DNA from: Impatiens glandulifera
Taxonomy: Eukaryota > Streptophyta > Magnoliopsida > Ericales > Balsaminaceae
Direction: 5' to 3'
Length of the DNA: 64,000 bases
NCBI RefSeq assembly: GCF_907164915.1
Contig: NW_025919561.1
Coordinates: 62,001 to 126,000 of the forward strand
Under the pieces are notes generated by a model. The model had not been told where the DNA came from, made no database searches, and was given only the letters and a program-made list of their open reading frames with translations. Position numbers and translations under genes: made by a program. Each line of letters begins with the position of its first letter. Within the stretch, counting starts at the first letter, position 1. Positions 33,206-42,585 of the stretch are shown in pieces.

Positions 33206-33513
33206 ATTTCTCCTTTTTTGATTATTTTATTTAAAATTATCAAAACTAAGTAAGTTTGCAACCGTAGGCCGGTTGTTTTGTTTGAAACTGACTTAGGAGA
33301 ATTTTTCGAAAAATTTTGAGAAAAATTTTGGAAGAGTCTTTATCTTTTATCTTATCAATTTCTCCCTTTTTGATTATTTTATTTAAAATTATCAAAACTA
33401 AGTAAAGATGCAAAAGATGGCCGGTTTCAAAAATAGCTTTATATATATGATAGATAACCGAAAATAACATAATATATATAAAAATACTAAGACAAGTAAA
33501 GGAAAGAGAGCCC
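33206..33513 (-). other. E2 polypurine tract region, duplicated
   Basis: The minus-strand tract TCAAAAAAGGAGAAAT adjoins the LTR at 33206-33222. A near-identical block, including the following ATTATTTTATTTAAAATTAT and TCAAAACTAAGTAA, occurs again at 33357-33410. The second tract is preceded on the minus-strand LTR side by TGATAAGATAAAA, which resembles an LTR start. Confidence 0.7.
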
Positions 33514-36111
33514 CTATTCCGAGTCCGAGAAGTCATATATGCTCCGTTTTTTCTTCTCCGGTGGCGGTCGACTGGCCGTTTCAGAGACTCGTTGTCTTGT
33601 AGACCGGGTCTGCAGGTGTTCTTCAACTTCATCCTCTTCGACTGGAGTAGCCTGCTGCGATGTACTCGTGATGACCGTTTCAGTGACCTCATTGAGCAGG
33701 TCAGCTATTTGGGCTTTCTTTGAAGGTTCCCTCTTTCGCTTTGTCGGCGCTGAAACGGAGGAGGCCGCCTTCTTTTTCTTGTTGTCGGCTGCGAAGCCTT
33801 CCAGCCTCCGTTTTTCTCTTTCCAACCGCTCAGCATCCTTCGCAGCTTGAGCGGCTGCTTTCTTTGTAAGTCCCGGAAACTTGGCCTCTGACCTTCGAAT
33901 CCGCTCGGCTTCCTCTTCTTCTTCGGTAAGTTGGGATGATCGTGGTGCCTCCTTCTCTTTACTTGCTTCGGCGTCTAGCGCATCCTGGACCATCTTAGCC
34001 TCTTGGGCATCAGCCTCTACAGCCGCGGCGTCCGCGTTCATCTTAACCCTCAGCAGTTCGGCAACTTGTTTAGAAAGCGCCTTGAGTTCGGCCTCGAGAC
34101 CCTCATTTTTCTTCTCGAGTTCGGAGACCCGTCCAAGTGTTGTGCCGACCAGGTCCCCAGCAACTTCCGCCAATCGTTGATCGGTCTCTCTTTCAAGCCG
34201 GCCAAAGTCTTCCTTTAACTCGGAGGTCGTATCCTCCAAAATTGCGGTTCGCTTTAAATATTTACTGCGCAGAGCCGCCTCTTCCTGCAGATCTTCGTCC
34301 ATTTCTGAGAGCCGGTCCCGATTTTTGTTCAAGAGATACCATGTGGTGTCGGCGAACTTGAGTGCCGAGCCAACGATTCTTTGGAATCTCTCCTTGAATG
34401 GCTGAACCGCGGAGTCTTCAAACTCTTGAATTCGACTATCAATCCGTTCTGCGGTTGAGTCTTCAAACCTTTGAAGACGGCCCTCAACCCATTCCTTTGT
34501 GAAGTCTGATTCGGAGACTTCCAGTTTTGGAGGAGGAGAATGCCCGGTGAGATTTGGATCCGCTCTTTCATCGGATTCTTTTGATGCCGCATTCTCCCTT
34601 GGAGGTGTTGGGCAGTGATCCGGACTCGTTTCGATCCGGGGAGCAGTGTAGACCGGTATTTCTCTTTGACTGCACATTGCTTCTAGCCGGTCAATTTCTT
34701 GAATAAGGTCTCCTTTGGCTTTTTCAAGCCTTTCTAACACTCGCGGTGTTAAAGTGTCTTCCGGTCCCACTTCTTTGAACTCCTCCGTAATCTTCCGGAT
34801 GCGTGTGATTAGCTTCCGTAGTTGTACCTGTGGTTTTAAGAGGCAGGTTCGGTGTAATACCTCTTCGATTGTATTGGATTTTGTGAGATTCATGATCATG
34901 TCCTCCACTTCCTTCAGTCGTTTGATGCATTCCAATTCTGTGAAGTCCGGTAGGATTTGCCTATACGGTTTGCCGAACCGGTGCTCGTGCCATTCCAGGT
35001 ATAACTCCTCAATTGACTCGGCTCGCTCTTTGGCGATCTTTAGGAGTTTTAGAGTTACCCTATCGGCCTCTGCTTCTTCGGCCTCCTCATTGTCTTTGTC
35101 GCCGCCTTCATCATCGGCTTCTTTATCACCTTCTTCACCATCCTCTTCACCACCCTCGGTGGTCTCAGGATTGGTGTCAGGACCGGTATTATCCGGGCTC
35201 TAGGCCGAATGCTCGTCTTCATTGACCGATCTTTCGTCTTCGGTCTTCTCTGTATCGGTTCTTTCAGAGTGGGAAGCCGACTCTTCATCCTCCGTCTGCT
35301 GCGGCGGTTCCGAGAAAGTTACTTTCTCTTTTCCTTTGCTTTCGGCCTTTGCTTTGGCTGGGGCCGCTTTCTTGTCGGCTTTCTTCTTTCGGCCACCTGT
35401 GGAACCGGGGGCCGGCTGCTTCCTTTCTAAGAATTGTTTCGATCTGATGAGGCATTTATTTGCGACGATGACGCCGGGACCGATGTTGAGATTGTGGTGA
35501 AGGAAGATCTTACCGAGAGGAACGGCGTATCCTCATGACCGGTTTGAGTCCGGCTTCACCATATCCATTAAGTTGTTGAACACCGCTTTTGCCCAGTTAA
35601 CCTTTGTTCCCTCTATCAGGCCGATCAGCATCCTGATTTTGTCCCTTGTTAGGCTGCTATAGTTTCCTCCCCTTGCCAGAATCGCCCTTGCGAAGATGTC
35701 ACAGATTGGGATATACTCCGGCTTCAACGTTGATTTGCTGCCGGATACTTTTATCGGCTCCTTAGTTGCCGAGAGTATCTGGCAAGCCGCCTCAAAAGTC
35801 TTAATCTCTATGTCTGCCGTTGCATCCTGGCCGGTTGTTGGAAGGCACAGGCTCTCTACCACCGATGCCTCGGTGAGCTCTATTTCAGTACCGCATACAG
35901 TTGCGGTGATTTTGTCATTAGAGATAGTCGCGGTTTTGAAAAATTCTTCGACCGCATCTTTGTAAAGAACATGAGGACCGCCAAGGAAATATTCCAGACC
36001 GGTTTTGACTACCCGGTCAATAACCTCCTTTGCCTCGGACGTACCTTTCATTCGGATTTCCTCGAAATCCACCTGAGATAGGTGCTTAAACAAAGCCGAA
36101 TCGCGCCCCAT
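33514..36111 (-). pseudogene. E2 accessory gene C: Transposase_32-like domain fused to an acidic, coiled-coil, basic tail
   Basis: One frame of about 865 codons broken by two stops, TGA at 35533-35535 and TAG at 35200-35202. All three pieces are in the same frame. The N-terminal 190 residues match the E1 accessory protein and genes A and B: QVDF, TGLEYFLGG, VEEFFKTA, ELTEASVVESLCLP, STLKPEYIPICDI, TKVNWAKAVFNNLMDMV. After the TGA come GYAVPLGKIF and a Lys-rich then Glu/Asp-rich segment. After the TAG there is a long helical region: ELEKKNEGLEAELKALSKQV has heptad character and so has the ERLEREKRRLEG stretch. It ends with a basic, Ser-rich tail containing KRKREPSKKAQ and EKKKRSIYDFSDSE. The tail could bind nucleic acid or direct nuclear import; that is inference. 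Both stops are single-base changes away from sense codons. Confidence 0.7.
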
Positions 36112-36697
36112 CGTAGAGAGTTTGAGAGAGTTTGAGAAATAACCGCTTCAGAGAGTTAGAGAGCTTAGAGAGAGAAAGCAGATTCGCGTGAGAATGAAAT
36201 AAAATGACCGAGAGTCTCTTTTATAGATGCGGTTTGGAAGCTCAACCGTCCCATCAACATTGGGCGGGAGTTTTCCCTCCAAGTTGAAAGGAGCGGCAAA
36301 CCATGGGCGGGAGAGAATAGGCGCCAAAACATGGGCGGTAAACCAAGGGAGCGGCAGTTTTGGGCAGGAAATTTCCCTCCAAAACTTTTGCTTATGCCAT
36401 TGATGACGCACTCTTCTTTTTGAGACCGATTGATGGTGCGGTTTCTAAGTTTAACCGGTTATTTTGAATGATCAGAGTGTTTGCAATCTTTTTATTTTAA
36501 TCGATTTTATGTGACCGGATAAGGACGCGGTTATAGTTTGAAGATGTTAAACGGTTACTTAGATAAATATTCAAAGTATTAAGAAGACCCGGTCATTTAA
36601 ACTGAAATGAGATTGAATTCAAGAAATATTGCAGAAAGAAGACCGACAGAAAAATCGGTATTGGAATAGGCATACATAAACAATGGAAAAGTACAGT
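36112..36697 (-). other. Spacer between accessory genes B and C, containing the C promoter
   Basis: No gene. The C leader and TATA box are at its left end. Three short GGGCGG-type motifs (TGGGCGGGAG, TGGGCGGTAA) lie at 36260-36350, upstream of the TATA box in the transcribed sense. Confidence 0.5.
36218..36226 (-). promoter_or_regulatory. TATA box of accessory gene C
   Basis: Minus strand CTATAAAAG about 107 bp upstream of the ATG, followed by a CT-rich leader (TTTCTCTCTCTAAGCTCTCT). This is a textbook plant core promoter arrangement. Confidence 0.6.
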
Positions 36698-37402
36698 CTA
36701 TGGAAGAAACATTCTGGAAATTCTTTCCTCTACCGAATCCTTGTCAAGGATGTTTGAAGGGGAGGCCGGTGTGCCCGGTCCGAACTCTGGTCGGTATGAT
36801 AGGATTAGTTTGCTGATGTGAGGTGCAAAACCAAGACCTTTCTTGGTTATTACCATGGATTTCAGACGTTGGAAGATGACCGTGGACCAATTGATGGCCT
36901 TGTTGCTAAAGATGTTGGTCATCATGTTGTAGGTGTTCTTTGAGTACCGCTGATTAGGGGACTGACAAAGAATGGACCGAGTGACGATCTCAAGAAGAAG
37001 TTGAGCATGTCTCCCCAAAAGATTTTTGGGCCCATGGTCTTCCACCGGTTCCATGGTTCCAGAAAAGACGAGTGCATAATAGAATTCGTCAAGTCCTTCC
37101 AGAGGTAGAAAGTCAGAGAACCCTTCTGTGGGCAGGTTGAATAGAGTGGCAAACTCGGCTTCATCGAGCCAGAATGTGTGGTCCCTCACCGTGGAGACAA
37201 TGTAATTGCTCCTAATACAGGCGCTTCTGAAGAACGCTTTAACGTCCTCAGTCAGAATCGGACCGGATTCTTCGAGGAACGGCCGAAGGCCGGTAAGAAT
37301 GAGAGATTCGAACATGAGTTTCTTTGCGTGCAGCCCGTCCCATTCCTCCATACAAGAATCGAAATCGATACTTAAAAAATTTCCCAAAGTTCGGCTCGGC
37401 AT
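36698..37402 (-). CDS. E2 accessory gene B, Transposase_32-like, intact
   Basis: An open frame of 234 residues from the ATG at 37400-37402; an upstream in-frame ATG at 37430-37432 would add ten residues. I prefer the inner start because the following SIDFDS aligns with QVDF in the relatives. Landmarks: TGLRPFL (about 41-47), VKAFFRSA (about 58-65), LDEAEFATLFNLPTEG (about 79-94), VEDHGPKNLLGRHAQLLLEI, NTYNMMTNIF, AINWSTVIFQRLKSMV and GLGFAPHISKLI. It is clearly related to A and to the E1 protein but strongly diverged. No signal peptide, membrane segment or catalytic motif is evident, and the function is unknown. Its own TATA box lies about 90 bp upstream. Confidence 0.72.
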   Translation of the reverse strand: MPSRTLGNFLSIDFDSCMEEWDGLHAKKLMFESLILTGLRPFLEESGPILTEDVKAFFRSACIRSNYIVSTVRDHTFWLDEAEFATLFNLPTEGFSDFLPLEGLDEFYYALVFSGTMEPVEDHGPKNLLGRHAQLLLEIVTRSILCQSPNQRYSKNTYNMMTNIFSNKAINWSTVIFQRLKSMVITKKGLGFAPHISKLILSYRPEFGPGTPASPSNILDKDSVEERISRMFLP

Positions 37403-37902
37403 GATTACGGTATTGAGAGAGATGGAATTCAAAGGATTTCAGAAGTGTTTTATGCTTTAGGATGTGGTAAATTGATTAGAAGATGGCTCCTTTTATAGGA
37501 TCGGTTTTGGAGGGAAAACATAACCATTGATTGTGAGTTTTGTTTTATTAGACAAAAGAATCTTTATGTTTCCAAGGTGCATGGGGAAGAGGCAGATTGC
37601 GGAGCCCGAGGTAGGTATTAGTTGAGAAGTAACCAAGTTAGTTGGATATTAAATGTTCAGGTGGTTGGGGGTTATCTCATTAATTAAGGATTCCTTTTTC
37701 ATTAATTGCAAGAACATAACCGAGATTACTCATAGGAGACCGAAAATAACATAGATAATACCGAAAGGCACATATAGAGCCGAATAGGGAACAAAGATAA
37801 CACCAAAGGAAAACATGATAGAAGCCGACGTGAATATGATGATGTTGGATAAGAGTACACCCGGTACGTGCAGCAAAATGACCGGGTGCAGGAAGGAGTG
37901 AC
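37403..37902 (-). other. Spacer between accessory genes A and B, containing the B promoter
   Basis: No gene supported. It holds the B leader and TATA box. The 100-codon frame overlapping 37680-37982 is a shadow of gene A and spacer sequence. Confidence 0.5.
37489..37499 (-). promoter_or_regulatory. TATA box of accessory gene B
   Basis: Minus strand CCTATAAAAGG followed by AGCC, nearly the same as the LTR TATA box (CCTATAAAAGGG then GC). The ATG follows about 90 bp downstream after a leader with TCTCTCTCAAT. Confidence 0.6.
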
Positions 37903-38664
37903 TTAATGTGCGTGGGAGTTGACGACACCGGTAGGGTTATTGCGGCGGTTCCTTCTCCTCCAAGCTCTCTCGAACCGCTCATAAAAGGAGTCAGTTACTT
38001 CTTTAGTCAGCACTTGGGCTTGGTTCAAACCTTCTCCGGGACAGGTTGGAACACCAAGCTCCACAAGAAGACAGCTTATTTGGGGGATGAAGCCGACTGA
38101 TCGGATGCCAACCATCCAGATAAGTGTGTCAAACAGCACTCTGGACCAGTTCACCGGTGTTCCGGTGATTATAGCCGCCATCATGTTGAAGCTCGAGATA
38201 CTATAGGTATTTGTGACATCCTTTCTGAAGATGCTCTTACCGATCACATCATTGAGGAGCTGATATTCAGCTCTCAAGTGCGATTTTGTACCGTGATCCT
38301 CAACCGGTTCGTCAGATCGTGCGAAGGCGATGGAGATCTCGGCCTTTATGTCTGCTGGAACTTCTAGATCTGTCAACCCGTGCTTTGGCAGACTAAAGCA
38401 CAGCGCGAAGTCCCTTTCGGTGAAATCAAAGACGATACCTCCCACTTTAGATTGAATGTGGGTTTCAAAGTGGGGGGTCCCTCTGAACACCCTGACGTGA
38501 TAGAAGAACTCTAGGATGGATTCAGGATAAATGGTATGTTTGTCGTCCAGGAAGTACCGAAGACCGGTATCTTCCAGTGATTTGATAATTTTGTACACCT
38601 CATAGTGTTCTGTGCTTGAGCAGGATTGAAAATCAACCTGAAGGATGTTGGGGAACTAAGACAT
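37903..38664 (-). pseudogene. E2 accessory gene A, Transposase_32-like, stop at codon 3
   Basis: The ATG at 38662-38664 is followed by one codon and then a TAG at 38656-38658, after which the frame is open for about 250 codons to 37903. Landmarks: QVDFQS (identical to the E1 protein at this point), TGLRYFL, ILEFFYHV, FTERDFALCFSLPKHG, GTKSHLRAEYQLLNDVIGKS, FNMMAAIITGTPVNWSRVLF, VGFIPQI and a C-terminal Arg-rich stretch (RAWRRRNRRN). The N-terminal match to E1 shows the reading frame really starts upstream of the TAG. A later start could still give a shortened product. Closest of the three E2 copies to the E1 protein by eye. Confidence 0.7.
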
Positions 38665-38726
38665 TTTTGCCTTAGTAAGAGAATGATCTTTTGTCTTGTG
38701 AGTGTTTTGGTGAATGTTTGCTTCAC

Positions 38727-38735
38727 TTAAATATT
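38727..38735 (-). promoter_or_regulatory. TATA-like box of accessory gene A
   Basis: Minus strand AATATTTAA about 65 bp upstream of the ATG. Weaker than the boxes of B and C, but similar in position. Confidence 0.4.
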
Positions 38736-39179
38736 AGTTGGGGGGGCTATCCTATTGTCCGGTATTAAATGAGATGATATCTATTAACTGTAGGATAAAA
38801 GGTATTGCATGAAATAGGCAAGTTTGTAGTATATGGTGTTGGTCATAGACCTGGACTGTGAAAGATATCAAAAGATCTTCACGTCTTTTTAGGTGTGACC
38901 AGTTTTCTTTGAAAGGGCAATGTTTCAGAACAGATATCTTCAAACACTGATAATTATTCCATTTTTATTTAAAATTCAAATAATCTAAGATAACCTGCTT
39001 CCGAACCGGTCAGTCATCAGTTGTTCATCCCGATGCGGTTGTTTGGTGCATGCACCAAGTAGCCGGTCGATTTACTCTATCTGATGAGCTAGGCGGTTCA
39101 TCCATAGGTATCTTGAAAATTTGAAGTCCAACAGTTTTAGGAGGAACTACCGGTTTTATCTGTCCGAACCGGTTTCTCT
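38736..39179 (-). other. Spacer between E2 pol and accessory gene A
   Basis: No gene. The small frame at 38752-38943 has no recognisable features. Confidence 0.4.
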
Positions 39180-42100
39180 TTAAGCATCCTTAGGAAGGAT
39201 TTGACTAATGTCGGTTAAACCGAGAGTAAGTCTGAATTGAGAGAACTTAGCTTCCTGTAGAGGCTTTGTGAAGATATCGGCTACTTGTTGGTCAGTCGAT
39301 ACGTATTCCAGCCGAATATGCTTCAGCGTGACATGTTCCCGGATGAAGTGGTGCCGTATGTCGATATGCTTGGTCCTAGAGTGAAGAACCGGGTTGTAAG
39401 TGATTGCGATGGCACTTGTATTGTCACAGAAGATCGGGGACTCTTCGGCTATGACACCGAAGTCCTTCAGTTGTTGTTGGATCCAGAGGAGTTCTGAACA
39501 GCAACTTCCGCCGCCAAGTATTCAGCCTCCGCGGTTGATGTGGCCACCGATGTCTGTTTCTTGCTGTGCCATGACACCAGTCGGTCACCTAGGAATTGGC
39601 ACGTACCGCTTGTGCTTTTCCTGTCAATCTTACACCCTGCATAGTCTTTTAGATACTTCAGTATCCTCTTTGCGGCTGTGTAGTGGGATTGTTTTGGATT
39701 TGCTTGGAATCTCCCACACACACCGACTGCAAATAGAATGTCCGGTCTACTCGCTGTCAAATATAGGAGGGAACCGATCATGCCCCGGTATGCGATCTGG
39801 TCTACCGATTGGCCCTCATCATCTCTGTCCAGTTTAATCGATGAGCTCATTGGAGTAGCCGCCGAGGAGCAAGTGTCCATCCCGAACTTCTTTAGTAGCT
39901 CCTTGGTGTACTTAGGTTGGCTAATGAATGTTCCTTCTTTGAGTTGTTTGACCTGAAGACCTAGGAAGAAACTTAATTCTCCCATCATACTCATTTCAAA
40001 CTTGTCAGTCATCATTTTTGAAAATTTATCACATAGCTTAGGATCGGTGGAACCGAAAATAATATCATCTACATAGATTTGAACAAGCAGGATATGTTCC
40101 TTCTTTTCAAATTTAAACAATGTTTTATCCACCGAACCGATGGTGAAGTCATGTTGTAATAGAAATGCGGTTAGTGTATCATACCAGGCTCTAGGTGCTT
40201 GCTTTAGACCGTATAAAGCTTTATTTAGCCGGTATACATGGTTTGGAAATGCAACGTTTTTGAAACCGTTCAACATACACTTCTTCACGTAGGTCACCGT
40301 TCAGAAATGCACTTTTAACATCCATTTGAAAAACCATAAAGTTTTTGAAAGCAGCAAAGGCTAGAAAAATTCTAATGGCTTCAATCCTAGCTACAGGGGC
40401 AAATGATTCTTCAAAATCAATGCCTTCTTCCTGTTTATAACCTTGTGCCACTAATCTGGCTTTGTTCCTCGTGACCAAACCGTCCTCATTGAGTTTGTTT
40501 CTAAATACCCATCTTGTTCCTATGACCGATTGATCTTTCGGTCTAGGGACTAGGTACCACACTTTACTGCTCTCGAACTGGTTTAGCTCTTCTTGCATTC
40601 CCAAGATCCAATCCGGATCTGACAATGCTTCATCTATTCTTTTCGGCTCAATTTGGGATATAAAAGCGGAATTAAAGTATCCTTCCAGAAGTTGACCCCT
40701 AGTTCGAACAGGTTCTGAAGGGTCACCAATAATTTGCTCAGGAGGATGTTTACTATTTCTTCTGAGATTCAGTTCAGGGATGTCTACCAAATTACCGTTT
40801 ATTTGATCAAGGCTGGACATGTCGGTAGGCTGAACAGGATTGTCAGACCGACCGACTTCCTCGGATTGGACCAAAGTGTCAGCTTCCTGTTGTGGAACAG
40901 CTTGATCCGACTGGGTTTCAATGTTACCCATTTGGTCATGGACGAACCGCCTGAAGACCGGAGTCTCATCTTCACTATCAGAATGAATATCGTTATTTTC
41001 CAATCTGTTGTGTAGATCAAAGCATGAAGCAGTATTGCTTTCAACCGATTCATCGAAAACAACGTGAATTGTTTCCTCCATGGTTGCAGTTCTATTATTG
41101 TATACTCTATATGATTTACTTACTGCTGAGTATCCTAGCATGATCCCGGTATCGGTTTTCGCATTAAAAGCAGTGAGTTGGATTTTACCATTTATATGTA
41201 TGTAACACTTACAACCGAAAATCCTGAGGTACTTAAGTTTGGGAACCCTGTTAAAATAAACCTCATACGGTGTTTTGTTGTGAAATTTGTTTATTAAAGA
41301 CCGGTTTTGTGTATAACATGCAGTGTTGATAGCCTCAGCCCAAAATTTCTGAGCAATGCCGGAATCGGCTATCATTGACCGTGCGGCTTCCTTGAGAGTC
41401 CGGTTTCTTCTCTCGGCCAGGCCATTTTGTTGAGGAGTCCTAGCACTAGACAACTCGTGTCTAATGCCGGATTCATCAAGATATGCGGTTAATGTACTAT
41501 TGGTAAATTCGGTACCTCGATCACTTCGAATGCTATTAATGCGAGTTGATTTTTCATTTTGCAGGCGCTTAAGAAGTGTAATCAGGTTTGATACGGTTTC
41601 ACGTTTAGATGGTAGAAATATTACCCATGTAAATCTAGAATAATCATCAATAACTACCATGGTGTAGAGCATACCTCCTAGGCTAATGACCTGAATCGGT
41701 CCAAATAAATCCATGTGAAGAAGATCTAAGCATCGGCTAGATTGGATGTTTCCTTTACTTTTAAAGGTTGATCTAGTTTGTTTACCCATTTGACATGCTG
41801 AGCAAACCTTATCTTGATTAAATACTATATCAGGAATGCCCTCAACTAGCTTTTTACCACGAATGTAGTTTAAAGTTTTCATGTTTAGATGGTTTAGTCT
41901 CTTATGCCACAACCAGGTTTGATCAGTCTTAGCTATCATGCATATAGGATGTTCTACTCTAGTTTTCCAGTCTACCTTGTAAATGTTACCTATCCTATTT
42001 CCGGTTAGCAGTACAATACCTTGAGAGTTCTTAACTAAGCATGCATGTTTAAGAAATTATACCGTGTATCCAGCATCACACATCTGACTAATGCTAAGTA

Positions 42101-42561
42101 GGTTAAAACGTAGGTTTTCCACTAGAAGTACATTATCAATAGTTAGGTTACCATGGACAATCTTACCCTTGCCCACAGTTTTACCTTTTGAGTTGTCACC
42201 GAAGGTGATTAAAGCACCGGTTACTGCTCTGATATCGGTTAGCATATTGCTGTTTCCGGTCATGTGCCTGGAGCAGCCGCTATCCAAGAACCATTCAGAG
42301 TTTCCTAGCCGTTTCTTTAGATCCTGCAAAATGTACATATTTACAACTATTTGGTACCCACAATTACTTGGGTCCACATGCGATTAGTCCCTTTGGTATC
42401 CAAACCTTGATAAACCGGACGGTCTTCTTTGCTAGAGTTTTAACTGTCCTTTTAGCACTCGGTCTTGTGTATCTCGGTTTTTCTACATAGGTCTTAAATG
42501 GTGATGGTCTTCGGTTCGGTGATCTGTGGTTTGACCTATGCGGTTCAGGAAAGGCTTTCAT
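39180..42561 (-). pseudogene. E2 pol: protease, integrase, reverse transcriptase, RNase H (broken)
   Basis: Protease with WFLDSGCSRHMTGN lies in the frame at 42057-42377, ending at TAA 42057-42059. The frame then continues to 40221 with LWHKRLNH, the integrase Cys pair CSACQMGK, integrase core [14 protein letters not shown] and the Glu of GLAERRN, then RT start [28 protein letters not shown] and [11 protein letters not shown]. After EEVYVE a short out-of-frame deletion removes the QPPG-equivalent part (near 40275). The next frame (39467-40297) has [10 protein letters not shown] and YVDDIIFGS. RNase H lacks about 25 residues: YLK joins directly to DYAGCKID, so the first catalytic Asp region is gone. 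A frameshift after AEYLAA shifts the last 95 codons, which end at TAA 39180-39182. Confidence 0.9.
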
Positions 42562-42585
42562 ATGTTTAAGGATTTCGGCTTTTCT

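Noticed and set aside
34715..35203. A 162-codon plus-strand Ser-rich frame, and similar plus-strand frames at 33539-34361
   Set aside because: Antisense shadows of accessory gene C, whose Glu/Lys-rich coding strand gives Ser/Leu/Phe-rich complements.
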